Positions 9,060 through 17,452 of a stretch of 27,244 bases of DNA are shown piece by piece (positions within the stretch are counted from its first letter, which is position 1; each line of letters opens with the position of its first letter). The stretch spans positions 1 to 27,244 of the forward strand of contig JAHDGT010000007.1 in assembly GCA_020631675.1 (NCBI GenBank). Reading direction: 5' to 3'. The position numbers and the translations under genes were made by a program. The stretch comes from Bacteroidota bacterium (GTDB taxonomy: Bacteria; Bacteroidota; Bacteroidia; Chitinophagales; UBA2359). The notes beneath the pieces are model-generated. The model saw nothing but the letters and a program-made list of their open reading frames with translations. It had not been told where the DNA came from and did not search any database.

Positions 9060-9998
9060 TCAAACGATAAAATCTTCAGGCAGGGCTTGTTGAATGGATT
9101 GGGTCATGGCATCTATCAAGCGTTGCTTTTGAAATCCCCTCTGCACGATCAAAGAAACTTGACGCATAGGTTGAGGAGAGCTGAAGTGGCGCACATATTT
9201 TTTGCGGCGTTGCCCCATATAGTAGGTGGCCAACTGAGGCAATAAAGTGATGCCGCCTTGCTGCTCAACGATTTTACGCAGCGTTTCTACGGAGCCACTT
9301 AGGTAGTGCAGATTGTCAGGAGAGTCTTTACTGATGAGTTGCTGGGGGGCTGGTTCGGCTTGGTCGTCTTGATCCGATAACTGCTGAACAGATAGCAGCA
9401 TAGAACGAGTGTCATCTGTTAAAATGGGTGGATGTTGATGAATATCCGCTGCCGTGAGCACTTCTTTAGCCGCGAGCGGGTGGTCGGGGTGCAGATAGGC
9501 GCATACGGGTTCTTGGAAAAGCGGTAACTCATAAAAACCATCAGCACCAAAAGGTGAAATGACGATGCCCACGTCGGCACGGTCTTGAGCGATACGCCCT
9601 GCGATCTGGTAGGTATGCAATTCCATCACTTCCAGCTGTAGCTCCGGGTGTTGACGGGCGAAAGGCATTAGAAACAGGGGCAATAAATAAGGTGCTAAAG
9701 AGGGGAGAATGGCAATGCGCAGGCTGCCTTTGAGTCTTTCACCGGAGCTGCGTGCTGTTTCGGTCAATAATTTAGCAGAGCGTAAAACTTCTTTAGCTTG
9801 CTCGATGATGGCCAGACCTTCATTGGTGGGTACGACAGGATGCTTGGTTCTGTCAAAGATCATGATACCCAGTTCTTCTTCCAACTTTTGAATTTGAACG
9901 CTCAAAGTAGGCTGTGTAACATTACAACGATCGGCCGCTTTCGCGAAGTGGCGATGGGCATCTAAGGATACGATGTATTCCAATTGTGTAAGTGTCAT
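9060..9998 (-). CDS. LysR-family regulator, OxyR-like but lacking the redox cysteines
   Basis: A 312-residue LysR-type transcription factor. The N-terminal winged helix-turn-helix reads MTLTQLEYIVSLDAHRHFAK, then AADRCNVTQPTLSVQIQKLE. The effector domain follows from about residue 90 (LRIAILPSLAPYLLP). The sequence SVETLRKIVEQQGGITLLP closely matches the OxyR signature SLETLRNMVAAGSGITLLP, which places it in the OxyR clade. OxyR senses peroxide through two cysteines (Cys199 and Cys208 in E. coli) just before that signature. Here the aligned stretch is TDDTRSMLLSVQQLSDQDDQ, with no cysteine. The only cysteines are in the HTH (ADRCN) and in QEPVCAYL. It may sense something else or act constitutively. 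No catalase, ahpC or dps gene is nearby. It starts at ATG 9998. Confidence 0.9.
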   Translation of the reverse strand: MTLTQLEYIVSLDAHRHFAKAADRCNVTQPTLSVQIQKLEEELGIMIFDRTKHPVVPTNEGLAIIEQAKEVLRSAKLLTETARSSGERLKGSLRIAILPSLAPYLLPLFLMPFARQHPELQLEVMELHTYQIAGRIAQDRADVGIVISPFGADGFYELPLFQEPVCAYLHPDHPLAAKEVLTAADIHQHPPILTDDTRSMLLSVQQLSDQDDQAEPAPQQLISKDSPDNLHYLSGSVETLRKIVEQQGGITLLPQLATYYMGQRRKKYVRHFSSPQPMRQVSLIVQRGFQKQRLIDAMTQSIQQALPEDFIV

Positions 9999-10051
9999 AA
10001 GAAAATATTGCGGAACGGCTTATGGATATGTCATCAAAAAAAATGGACGAA

Positions 10052-10414
10052 TCAATCTATGGGCGGACCCAATTCTTGCATGGGATCCCAAAAATAAAGT
10101 GCGAAATCTACTATCTGATCATTTTTTATTTGTAAACCTTCTTGTTCCAAAAGGTTTTGCATGGTCTTTGCATCTCCAAAATGAAGTTTGCCGCTTAGTA
10201 ATCCTATTCTGTTCACTACTCGGTGTGCTGGCACAGGGGGGGCTTGCGTGTGCGAGTTGTTCATTGCCCAACCGACCATTCTTGCGGCTCCCGCAGAACC
10301 TAGGTAACGGGCGATTGCACCATAACTAGTAACACGACCTTCTGGGATTTGTCTTACTAATGCGTAGACTTTTTGATAAAATGTTGGTTTTTCTTCCATA
10401 ACGAAGGCGTTCAT
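10052..10414 (-). CDS. Alkyltransferase-like (ATL) protein, MGMT fold without the acceptor cysteine
   Basis: A 120-residue protein of the Ada/MGMT DNA-binding domain family. It shows FYQKVYALVRQIPEGRVTSYG, then AIARYLGSAGAARMVGWAMN, and PVPAHRVVNRIG where O6-alkylguanine transferases have PCHRV. The acceptor Cys is replaced by Ala63, so it cannot transfer alkyl groups. Such ATL proteins are known to bind O6-alkylguanine, flip it and hand the lesion to nucleotide excision repair. Tyr31 and Arg45 fit the flip tyrosine and finger arginine, with the same 14-residue spacing as in yeast Atl1. ATG 10414 is used; ATG 10399 (MEEKPTFYQ) is an equally plausible start. It lies upstream of the OxyR-like gene on the same strand with 53 bases between them, so they may be cotranscribed. 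Confidence 0.9.
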   Translation of the reverse strand: MNAFVMEEKPTFYQKVYALVRQIPEGRVTSYGAIARYLGSAGAARMVGWAMNNSHTQAPPVPAHRVVNRIGLLSGKLHFGDAKTMQNLLEQEGLQIKNDQIVDFALYFWDPMQELGPPID

Positions 10415-10424
10415 TGCGAATACG

Positions 10425-10449
10425 CTTTAAATCAATAAATGATTTAAAG
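10425..10449. promoter_or_regulatory. Perfect 10-bp inverted repeat upstream of the ATL gene
   Basis: CTTTAAATCA (10425-10434) and TGATTTAAAG (10440-10449) are exact inverted repeats around a 5-base loop. The site begins 11 bases before the first ATG of the ATL gene, in the divergent gap shared with the gene at 10593. An AT-rich dyad in this position is typical of an operator, but no regulator can be named. It lacks the GC stem and T run of a terminator. Confidence 0.4.
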
Positions 10450-10592
10450 TCGTGCTTAGAGACTTGAGCTGTAGTGGTAAGTGTTAAGGGTGTTGAGCAT
10501 CCTTGAATGTATGACCAACAATGCTTTTTTTGTCAAGATAGTATATCTTACAAACACCTTCACCTGGTATTGATTTTTCTTATTGAACCTAT

Positions 10593-12032
10593 ATGCTCCT
10601 CACACTATCGGAAGTTAGGGAATTATTGATGTCGCTCAGTGATGCTGAACGGGCAACATGGCTCAATTTATATGTGGAGGAGAAACGTCCTCTGCTAAAA
10701 AGTTGGCTTACCTCGGATATCAGTCATCCGGAGTTAATGGCTAATGACAGCACATTAGCTAAGAAGATCCGTCAAGAGACGCCTTTTAAGGTTTGTGCGA
10801 TATTGAGCGATGAGATCACCCACTCTAAAGATCATTTGGCGGACGCCAGCTTGATTTTAGTGGAGTCGCTATTGATCCGTCATTCCTATAAGGCGGCAAA
10901 TAGCATATTGAACAGTCTGGAGCAACATGCTTTGACCTATGATATGTTCGATATATTGAACAGGGTGTATTATTACCAAAGTATTATTCACGGACATGTA
11001 GAAGAAGTGCCCAGCTTGAAGGCGGTGTTCATGGCCCGCTCTAACAATTTTAAAAATTGGGCGAATTATTTGGAATACATGGGCTTGTTGGATCGCCTGA
11101 ACGCCAGTATATCTTCTCATAGTCTGGTTATGGAAGGGGCGGAGCTGGCTTTCTTAAAAAGCCTATTGAAACACCCTAGCTTAGACAGCGAAGAGCGTTG
11201 CCGCAGCAACAAGGCACGTCGGATGTACAATTTGATCAAAGGCATGTCTTTGGCCAACTTGAAGGATTACGACCAAAGTTGTAAACACTACCGTCGCTTC
11301 TTAGAGCTGACCTTGAGTGATCAATATGCTTCTCTGGCGGAGAAGCGTTTCACGATTTCCAGCTATCACAACTACTTGTCCATTTTACTGCTGGATAATG
11401 AGTACGAATTGGCAGAATCCGAGATAGAGAATTTCAGCGGATTGCCAGCCTATTTTTCTTTCAATGACGATCTGATCCGAGAGGTGAAGCTGCGTACCTT
11501 TAGTTGTCGTGCTCAGCTGAATTTGAAAAAAGGGGATTACCAAGCTACATATGATCAGCTCGAAGAAGTAACAGCACTACTGGAGTCGCCAGATATGGTT
11601 GCTCCCACTACTAATATGATCGCTTATATCTCGGTGGCTGTTAACCTCTTCTTTTTGAGTAAATATGAAGAAACGATTCACTGGCTGGAAAAAATACAGC
11701 ATGCGATGTCTGATAGCAGCTCAGAAGATATCCATGCATTCGCCTATTGCTTACACGGCCTGATCTGTGTGGAGCAAGAGGATTATTCCACTTTGAGCAA
11801 TTTAGTCAACGAGGCGAAAAGTTACATTAAAAACCACAGACGGAAATCTCGCTACGAACATCTATTCTTAAGTATGTTGGAGCAATTATCAAAAGAAACA
11901 GAGCAATTAGCTACCTATTCCGATTACTTGGGCTACTTTGAATCTTTAGGGCCGGAAGCTCAAGAAAGGGGCGTCACGATGTTCTTTGATGTCTCCAAAT
12001 GGTTGCGTACCAAGATCGAAGAATACGGATAA
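10593..12032 (+). CDS. Helical-repeat (TPR-like) protein of unknown function
   Basis: 479 residues, almost entirely alpha-helical by composition, without a signal peptide or membrane segment, so probably cytoplasmic. Helix pairs in the middle and C-terminal parts follow TPR-like spacing, for example KGMSLANLKDYDQSCKHYRR, SILLLDNEYELAESEIENF, QLNLKKGDYQATYDQLEEV and FLSKYEETIHWLEKIQ. The N-terminal ~60 residues (LTLSEVRELLMSLSDAERA) precede the repeats and may be a separate helical domain. There is no enzymatic motif. TPR-like arrays generally mediate protein-protein contacts, and no partner is indicated by the neighbours. It lies alone, divergent from the ATL gene and about 240 bases upstream of sdhC on the same strand. 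A putative promoter between them suggests separate transcription. Confidence 0.75.
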   Translation: MLLTLSEVRELLMSLSDAERATWLNLYVEEKRPLLKSWLTSDISHPELMANDSTLAKKIRQETPFKVCAILSDEITHSKDHLADASLILVESLLIRHSYKAANSILNSLEQHALTYDMFDILNRVYYYQSIIHGHVEEVPSLKAVFMARSNNFKNWANYLEYMGLLDRLNASISSHSLVMEGAELAFLKSLLKHPSLDSEERCRSNKARRMYNLIKGMSLANLKDYDQSCKHYRRFLELTLSDQYASLAEKRFTISSYHNYLSILLLDNEYELAESEIENFSGLPAYFSFNDDLIREVKLRTFSCRAQLNLKKGDYQATYDQLEEVTALLESPDMVAPTTNMIAYISVAVNLFFLSKYEETIHWLEKIQHAMSDSSSEDIHAFAYCLHGLICVEQEDYSTLSNLVNEAKSYIKNHRRKSRYEHLFLSMLEQLSKETEQLATYSDYLGYFESLGPEAQERGVTMFFDVSKWLRTKIEEYG

Positions 12033-12176
12033 GTCTTCTCCAAAAATTGATAATTCCCGCTCCTGTCAACAATTACTAGACGAAGCTGTTGTTTTTCTAA
12101 GGCATTTGTGACAGTGGGATGGTCGGTTATCGACTAAAAAAAACGCTTGTTCGCGGTCTGATAACACATAATTATA

Positions 12177-12184
12177 TAGATTTG
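12177..12184 (+). promoter_or_regulatory. Putative -7 promoter box for the sdhCAB operon
   Basis: TAGATTTG exactly fits the Bacteroidota -7 consensus TAnnTTTG and lies 86 bases before the sdhC start. I do not find a good TTTG -33 box at the usual 19-21 base spacing; the nearest TTG (12147-12149) is too far away. It is therefore a half-supported promoter. Confidence 0.4.
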
Positions 12185-12269
12185 TGGACGCATTAAAGAT
12201 GCTCTATTTTCGTTTTTTTATGGTTCAGCCGTTTTATAGCGGACGTCCTCCAACATCCAAATCAATCAC

Positions 12270-12929
12270 ATGAACTGGATCACCGAATTTTTCACTTCAA
12301 CGATCGGAAAAAAAGTCATCATGAGCTTGACAGGATTATTCCTGTGCTTGTTCTTATTGATACACTTAGTGGGTAATTTACAGTTATTACTCAACGACGG
12401 AGGTGCGGCCTTCAATGCCTATTCCGAGATGATGTCCAAGAACCCGTTCATCAAAGCTGTATCCTTCATACTCTACTTCTCCATTTTGCTGCATACGGTA
12501 CGTGGCATTCTACTTTGGCAACAAAATAGAGCTGCCCGTGGAGGTGTAGGCTATGCAGTGAAAAAAGCGAATGATGCTTCTTTCGCTTCTCGCAATATGG
12601 CCTTATTGGGTTCATTGATGTTCATCTTCATCGCCATCCACATGGCGCAGTTCTGGTATCAGTTCAAATTCGGAGATGTTGCTTCGGGCAGCATCGCTCC
12701 TTATGATAAGATCGCTACAGCATTTGAAGTGCCCTGGATCGCCATCTTATATGTAGTAGCACAAATCGCGATCGCCTTCCATTTATGGCACGGCTTCCAA
12801 AGTGCTTTCCAGACCTTGGGTTTGAATCACAGTAAGTACACGCCAATGGTTAAAGGCTTGGGCTATGTGTTCTCCATCTTGGTACCACTTGGCTTCGCGA
12901 TCATTCCATTAAAATTCTTGTTGGGATAA
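12270..12929 (+). CDS. sdhC: Succinate dehydrogenase cytochrome b subunit
   Basis: A 219-residue membrane anchor of complex II, of the b558 family used by Bacteroidota. It carries the haems and quinone site and passes electrons from the SdhA/SdhB head to the menaquinone pool in the inner membrane. About five membrane segments are visible (residues ~15-40, 60-83, 109-132, 155-176, 193-216). Candidate haem-ligand histidines lie in the segments: H32 (LIHLVGN), H75 (LLHTVRG), H124 (AIHMAQFW) and H171/H174 (FHLWHGF). The single large anchor replaces separate SdhC and SdhD. It is the first gene of sdhC-sdhA-sdhB. ATG 12270 gives MNWITEFFTSTIGKKVIMSL, which matches the family's N terminus. Confidence 0.95.
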   Translation: MNWITEFFTSTIGKKVIMSLTGLFLCLFLLIHLVGNLQLLLNDGGAAFNAYSEMMSKNPFIKAVSFILYFSILLHTVRGILLWQQNRAARGGVGYAVKKANDASFASRNMALLGSLMFIFIAIHMAQFWYQFKFGDVASGSIAPYDKIATAFEVPWIAILYVVAQIAIAFHLWHGFQSAFQTLGLNHSKYTPMVKGLGYVFSILVPLGFAIIPLKFLLG

Positions 12930-12978
12930 GCACTATCGTGTGCATTCCTGTTCTGTTCTCCATAGAAGAAAAAGAATC

Positions 12979-14901
12979 ATGACGAGACTAGTCTCTAAAA
13001 CTCCAGAAGGTCCATTAGCGGATAAGTGGACGAATTATAAATCCAAGGTTAACCTTGTCGCACCTAACAACAAGCGTCGTATAGACGTGATCGTTGTAGG
13101 GTCAGGATTAGCAGGTGCTTCCGCCGCAGCTACAATGGGTGAGTTAGGGTACAATGTGAAATGCTTCTGTTTCCAAGACTCTCCACGTAGAGCGCACAGT
13201 ATCGCCGCACAAGGAGGAATAAACGCAGCAAAGAACTATCAGAATGATGGGGACAGTGTTTACCGTTTGTTCTACGATACGATCAAAGGAGGTGACTATC
13301 GCTCTCGTGAGTCTAATGTTCATCGTTTGGCAGAAGCCAGTGTGCAGATCATTGATCAGTGCGCGGCACAAGGCGTACCTTTCGCTAGAGAATACGGTGG
13401 CTTATTAGCGAACCGTTCTTTTGGTGGGGTGCAAGTATCTCGTACCTTCTATGCTCGTGGGCAAACAGGTCAGCAGTTGTTGATCGGTGCTTATAGCGCA
13501 TTGAGTCGCCAGATAGCAGCGGGAACAGTAGAAATGTACAACCGCCATGAGATGTTAGATGTGGTGGTGGTAGATGGCAAAGCCCGCGGTATCATCGCTC
13601 GTAACCTGGTGACCGGAGAAATAGAGCGCCATAGTGCGCACGCTGTGGTATTAGCAACGGGGGGGTATGGTAATGTATTCTTCCTATCTACCAATGCGAT
13701 GGGTAGTAATGTGACCGCCGCTTGGAAAGCGCACAAGAAAGGTGCTTACTTCGCTAACCCTTGTTTCACACAAATTCACCCAACTTGTATTCCCGTAAGC
13801 GGTGGCTTTCAAAGTAAGTTGACTTTGATGAGTGAGAGCTTGCGTAATGATGGTAGAGTATGGGTGCCCAAACGAAAAGAAGATTGTGGTAAGGATCCAC
13901 TTTCAATAAAAGAAGAAGACCGCGATTACTACTTAGAGCGCATCTATCCTGCCTTCGGTAACTTAGTGCCTCGTGATGTGGCATCTCGTGCTGCGAAGTA
14001 CGTTTGTGATGAAGGTCGTGGCGTAGGTAAAACAGGTTATGCGGTTTATTTAGATTTCTCTTCGGCGATCAAGCGTTTAGGAGAGGATACCATTCGCGAA
14101 CGCTATGGTAACCTGTTCTCCATGTACGAGCGTATCACGGATGAGAACCCTTACAAAGTACCTATGCGCATCTTCCCTGCGGTACACTATACGATGGGAG
14201 GCTTATGGGTAGATTATGAATTGAGTACTACCGTTCCTGGTCTGTACGCAGTAGGTGAAGCGAACTTCAGTGATCACGGTGCGAACCGCTTAGGTGCTTC
14301 GGCATTGATGCAAGGCTTGGCAGATGGCTATTTCGTACTACCTTATACCATCGGTAGCTACTTGAGTGGTGAGATCCGTACTGGTGAGATCTCAAGCGAC
14401 CACCCTGCTTTCGACAAAGCAGAGCAGGAAGTGAAAGACCGCCTTCAAAAGCTATTGAGCATACAGGGAGATAGAACCGTTGATGATTTCCATATGGCTT
14501 TAGGTAAGATCATGTGGGACAAGTGCGGTATGGCACGTAATGCCGAAGGATTGAAACAAGCGATCAGTGAGATCCAAGCCCTACGCGAAGAGTTCTGGTC
14601 TAACGTTTTCATTCCAGGCGATGCCAGTGGCACGAACGTGGAATTAGAGAAAGCAGGGCGAGTAGCCGACTTCCTTGAATTAGGGGAGCTGATGTGCCGC
14701 GATGCTTTGGATAGAAACGAATCTTGTGGTGGGCACTTCCGCGAGGAGTACCGCACAGAAGAAGGGGAAGCCGCTCGTAATGATGCCGACTACACCTATG
14801 TGGCCGCTTGGGAGTATGGCGGTAAACCAAATGAACCTAATCTCCATAAAGAAGAATTGGTATTCGACAATGTGGAGCTGAAGACGCGTTCTTACAAATA
14901 A
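12979..14901 (+). CDS. sdhA: Succinate dehydrogenase flavoprotein subunit
   Basis: The 640-residue catalytic subunit of complex II, oxidising succinate to fumarate with a covalently bound FAD. The Rossmann motif is VVGSGLAGASAA (residues 39-51, GxGxxG at 41-46). The FAD-linking histidine is H73 in RRAHSIAAQGGINAAK. Substrate-site motifs include FTQIHPTCIP, HYTMGGLWVDYE and GEANFSDHGANRLGASALMQ. A longer reading begins at 12940, but ATG 12979 follows an AT/A-rich leader and gives the family's usual start; the 13 extra residues are Cys/Arg-rich and unlikely to be translated. It starts 49 bases after sdhC and ends 62 bases before sdhB, consistent with one operon. Confidence 0.96.
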   Translation: MTRLVSKTPEGPLADKWTNYKSKVNLVAPNNKRRIDVIVVGSGLAGASAAATMGELGYNVKCFCFQDSPRRAHSIAAQGGINAAKNYQNDGDSVYRLFYDTIKGGDYRSRESNVHRLAEASVQIIDQCAAQGVPFAREYGGLLANRSFGGVQVSRTFYARGQTGQQLLIGAYSALSRQIAAGTVEMYNRHEMLDVVVVDGKARGIIARNLVTGEIERHSAHAVVLATGGYGNVFFLSTNAMGSNVTAAWKAHKKGAYFANPCFTQIHPTCIPVSGGFQSKLTLMSESLRNDGRVWVPKRKEDCGKDPLSIKEEDRDYYLERIYPAFGNLVPRDVASRAAKYVCDEGRGVGKTGYAVYLDFSSAIKRLGEDTIRERYGNLFSMYERITDENPYKVPMRIFPAVHYTMGGLWVDYELSTTVPGLYAVGEANFSDHGANRLGASALMQGLADGYFVLPYTIGSYLSGEIRTGEISSDHPAFDKAEQEVKDRLQKLLSIQGDRTVDDFHMALGKIMWDKCGMARNAEGLKQAISEIQALREEFWSNVFIPGDASGTNVELEKAGRVADFLELGELMCRDALDRNESCGGHFREEYRTEEGEAARNDADYTYVAAWEYGGKPNEPNLHKEELVFDNVELKTRSYK

Positions 14902-14963
14902 GTTGATTAAAGTTAATCCGTGGTGCAGCTTTTTCTACTGCCCCATCATGTATATACTGAGCT

Positions 14964-15716
14964 ATGAAGTTCACCATTAAAGTTTGGAGACAAAACGGAC
15001 CGAAAGATAAAGGTCGCTTTGAGACATACCCATTAGATGGCATCGACGACGATATGTCCTTCTTGGAGATGATCGATGTATTGAATCAAAATCTCCTTAC
15101 CGAAAAGAAAGACCCGGTCACTTTTGATCACGACTGTCGTGAGGGTATCTGTGGTATGTGCAGCATGTACATCAATGGTACACCGCACGGACCAGAAAAA
15201 GCAACCACCACTTGCCAATTGCACATGCGCTCTTTCAAAGATGGAGATACCATCACGATCGAGCCGTGGAGAGCCAAGGCTTTCCCTGTGATCAAAGACT
15301 TAATGGTGGATCGTTCCGCTTTTGATCGTATCATTCAAGCAGGTGGCTACATCTCCATCAACACGGGTAACGCCATCGATGCGAACGCCATTCCTATCGA
15401 GAAAGACTTGTCTAATGAGGCAATGAACGCAGCGGTTTGTATCGGTTGTGGGGCTTGCGTAGCGTCTTGTAAGAACTCTTCGGCTATGCTGTTCTTGAGT
15501 GCGAAAGTATCTCACTTGAACCTACTGCCACAAGGTAAAGCGGAGGCGAAACGCAGAGTAAACAGCATGATGAAAGCACACGATAGCGAAGGCTTCGGTG
15601 CTTGTACCAATACGGGTGCTTGCCATGCGGTCTGCCCGAAAGAGATTTCTTTGACCAATATCGCTCGCTTGAACAGAGAGTACATCGGTGCTTCGCTTAC
15701 TAGCGAGAAAGAGTAA
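14964..15716 (+). CDS. sdhB: Succinate dehydrogenase iron-sulfur subunit
   Basis: 250 residues, the electron-transfer subunit between the SdhA FAD and the SdhC haem/quinone. The N-terminal plant-type ferredoxin domain has C58, C63, C66 and C84 (CREGICGMC, TTTC) for the [2Fe-2S] cluster. The C-terminal domain has C159, C162, C165 and C169 (CIGCGACVASC) and C214, C220, C224 (CTNTGACHAVCP) for the [4Fe-4S] and [3Fe-4S] clusters. All expected ligands are present. It is the last gene of the operon, and a strong terminator follows 28 bases after the stop. Confidence 0.96.
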   Translation: MKFTIKVWRQNGPKDKGRFETYPLDGIDDDMSFLEMIDVLNQNLLTEKKDPVTFDHDCREGICGMCSMYINGTPHGPEKATTTCQLHMRSFKDGDTITIEPWRAKAFPVIKDLMVDRSAFDRIIQAGGYISINTGNAIDANAIPIEKDLSNEAMNAAVCIGCGACVASCKNSSAMLFLSAKVSHLNLLPQGKAEAKRRVNSMMKAHDSEGFGACTNTGACHAVCPKEISLTNIARLNREYIGASLTSEKE

Positions 15717-15744
15717 GAAAGGCTACTTAAATAGTTAATACAAC

Positions 15745-15780
15745 AAAAGCGTGCTTCGATGATCGAAGCACGCTTTTCTT
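15745..15780 (+). terminator. Intrinsic terminator of the sdhCAB operon
   Basis: A perfect 15-bp inverted repeat (15745-15759 with 15763-15777) encloses the 3-base loop TGA. The stem is GC-rich in the middle with A residues before and TTTTCTT after, so it may act in both directions. It ends only 15 bases before the radical SAM start, which separates that gene from the operon. Confidence 0.9.
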
Positions 15781-15794
15781 ATGTCTGAAAATCT

Positions 15795-16643
15795 ATGGCG
15801 CAATCTCTCTGGCAACGACTCATTGACAAACCCACCTACGACAAACTATTTTACGTACCCTTCTGGGATTGTCCCTATGGCTGCGACTTCTGCTGTGTGG
15901 ATTCCTTGCCGGGTAAGCCACCAAGTTTTCCCGATAGTGGAGAGGCTTTACTGTTCAACTTAGTAGATGAACTTTACAAGAGACACGGCAACCCCATTGA
16001 ACTGCACCTATATGGAGGGGAACCCATGATGCGTCGTTCTTATGTTGAGCACTTAGCACAAAAGGTAGACGCACATCCGCATATCGCGCAATTCTTCCTC
16101 TACACCACCTTGCGCAGTGGCTCACCAGAAGGCGTATTCCAAACGCTGGGCACTGAAAAATTGACCATCATCGTCAATCCCGATACCGTCAATGAGAAAG
16201 TGGAGGAACGCTTAGAGCAGTATAAAGAAGTCGTAAAAATGTACGACAACCCCGTCTTCTTCCCAACAGGAAGAGGCGCAGTGGGAGAAGAAGGTAATCA
16301 GCCCAATCTACTTCAACGTATTTTACCCATCGGTTTGCCCGGGCGTTCTTGCTTCGCTCGCTCCTCTGGCTTATTGGTCAACGGACAACAAGGCACCGTG
16401 CACCTCTGCTGCTTACCGCAAAGCCCCATTGTGGGCACCTTCCACGATTCCGCCGAAAAACTGCTGGACCGCTACGAAGAAGCCCTGGTCGATATTCCCA
16501 AACAGATCAATAAAAAAGCAAGAGAAAGAGGCTGCGTACACCCCTGCCAAGTCTGTAATTCAGAAAGTGGCTATAAATCCACCGAAGGCGTGGGCTGCAA
16601 CAATTTCGACCTCTCCGCATGGGGAGAAATCGTTGCCATATAG
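15795..16643 (+). CDS. Radical SAM protein with SPASM-like C-terminal cysteines
   Basis: A 282-residue radical SAM enzyme. The cluster motif CX3CX2C is C26, C30, C33 in WDCPYGCDFCC, and the SAM-contacting GGEP is at residues 74-77. The C-terminal third adds C186 (GRSCFARSSG), C205/C206 (GTVHLCC), C247, C251, C254 (CVHPCQVC) and C268 (GVGCNNF). This resembles a SPASM auxiliary-cluster domain, including the Gly before the second cysteine. SPASM proteins usually modify peptides or proteins, as in RiPP maturation or formylglycine formation, but no precursor peptide or sulfatase gene is visible nearby, so the substrate is unknown. The barrel is short (about 180 residues). It begins 15 bases after the sdh terminator and converges on the acyl-CoA-binding gene, leaving four bases between the stop codons. 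Confidence 0.85.
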   Translation: MAQSLWQRLIDKPTYDKLFYVPFWDCPYGCDFCCVDSLPGKPPSFPDSGEALLFNLVDELYKRHGNPIELHLYGGEPMMRRSYVEHLAQKVDAHPHIAQFFLYTTLRSGSPEGVFQTLGTEKLTIIVNPDTVNEKVEERLEQYKEVVKMYDNPVFFPTGRGAVGEEGNQPNLLQRILPIGLPGRSCFARSSGLLVNGQQGTVHLCCLPQSPIVGTFHDSAEKLLDRYEEALVDIPKQINKKARERGCVHPCQVCNSESGYKSTEGVGCNNFDLSAWGEIVAI

Positions 16644-16647
16644 TTAT

Positions 16648-16902
16648 TTAGGCTGCCGCTAACTCGTCTACTAAAGCAATGTATTCCGTTTCGGCTTCAT
16701 CCGCGCTTTTGCCCTTAATACCCGCCCAAGCATCATACTTCGCACGTCCTTTCAGATCAAACATTCCCGGACGTTTTCCACTTACATCACCAACCGTTAC
16801 CTGCTTGTACAAAGCATACAAAGTCAACAATTGCTCATTAGAAGGGCGCTTGGTAATGGACTTGGTGCGCGCCACTGCCGCCTCAAAAATTTCACTAGGC
16901 AT
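16648..16902 (-). CDS. Acyl-CoA-binding protein
   Basis: An 84-residue four-helix protein that binds long-chain acyl-CoA esters in the cytoplasm and buffers or delivers them to lipid metabolism. It carries the family hallmarks: LTLYALYKQVTVGDVSGKRP, KGRAKYDAWAGIKGKS and a closing AETEYIALVDEL. The frame stays open upstream to 16974, but ATG 16902 (MPSEIFEAAVARTKS) gives the standard length and N terminus; the upstream 24 residues are basic and untypical. Bacterial members are scattered but known in Bacteroidota. It is divergent from the gene at 17014 with a gap of about 110 bases. Confidence 0.93.
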   Translation of the reverse strand: MPSEIFEAAVARTKSITKRPSNEQLLTLYALYKQVTVGDVSGKRPGMFDLKGRAKYDAWAGIKGKSADEAETEYIALVDELAAA

Positions 16903-17013
16903 AATCTGATATTTTTTATTCACGAGATCGCTAAAGATACGATCTTTGCATCTCCTATACCGCCTTGTTCGCACTTCAAGGAACTTTAAAACAACAACCG
17001 CCCGTTAATCATT

Positions 17014-17382
17014 ATGGATATCAACATACCAGAACAACTACTCGAAAGCTTAGAGCGTGATCTGAAATTGGTAGAGGATCAACTCAAGATCATGGCACTC
17101 ACGGTCATTGAAAATGAGGTGTCTCCTTACCCCATTTTCATCGCCCACCGCGAGTCCTTCTTGAATCTGGGCAAATCGGTCATCCTCGCAGGAGAAGAAA
17201 GCGGGCTGGATTGGAACATCAATCTCTCCATTTTAGGGGAGTTCGTCCATAAAAAGATCATCTCAGAATCGCGCATCCAGCATTTCATCAACTCCTATAA
17301 GGAAGTCAATCGCCACGCCTGCGTTTTCGTGCTATCGGGCAAGTCAGATGCGGGCTTTGTCTACTATCCTTATACGGTTTAG
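17014..17382 (+). CDS. Conserved small hypothetical protein
   Basis: 122 residues, soluble, with no signal peptide or membrane segment. It opens with an amphipathic helix (LLESLERDLKLVEDQLKIMA) and continues with EVSPYPIFIAHRES, DWNINLSILGEFVHKKI, FINSYKEVNRHACVFVLSG and a final GFVYYPYT. The layout recalls small conserved Bacteroidota proteins of unknown function with similar YPIFVAH and FVxSG motifs, but I cannot give a family name. There is no catalytic motif. It lies between the divergent acyl-CoA-binding gene and repeat R4, so there is no operon partner. Confidence 0.75.
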   Translation: MDINIPEQLLESLERDLKLVEDQLKIMALTVIENEVSPYPIFIAHRESFLNLGKSVILAGEESGLDWNINLSILGEFVHKKIISESRIQHFINSYKEVNRHACVFVLSGKSDAGFVYYPYTV

Positions 17383-17452
17383 CCTGCTTGATTTGGGCGT
17401 CATATGCCTAATCCCTATCTTTCGTACTTGGTATGTCCATATAATGGATAAT

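Noticed and set aside
12066..12096. Possible terminator after the TPR-like gene (CAACA ... TGTTG then T run)
   Set aside because: The stem is only about five base pairs with a loop of more than ten bases, too weak to call.
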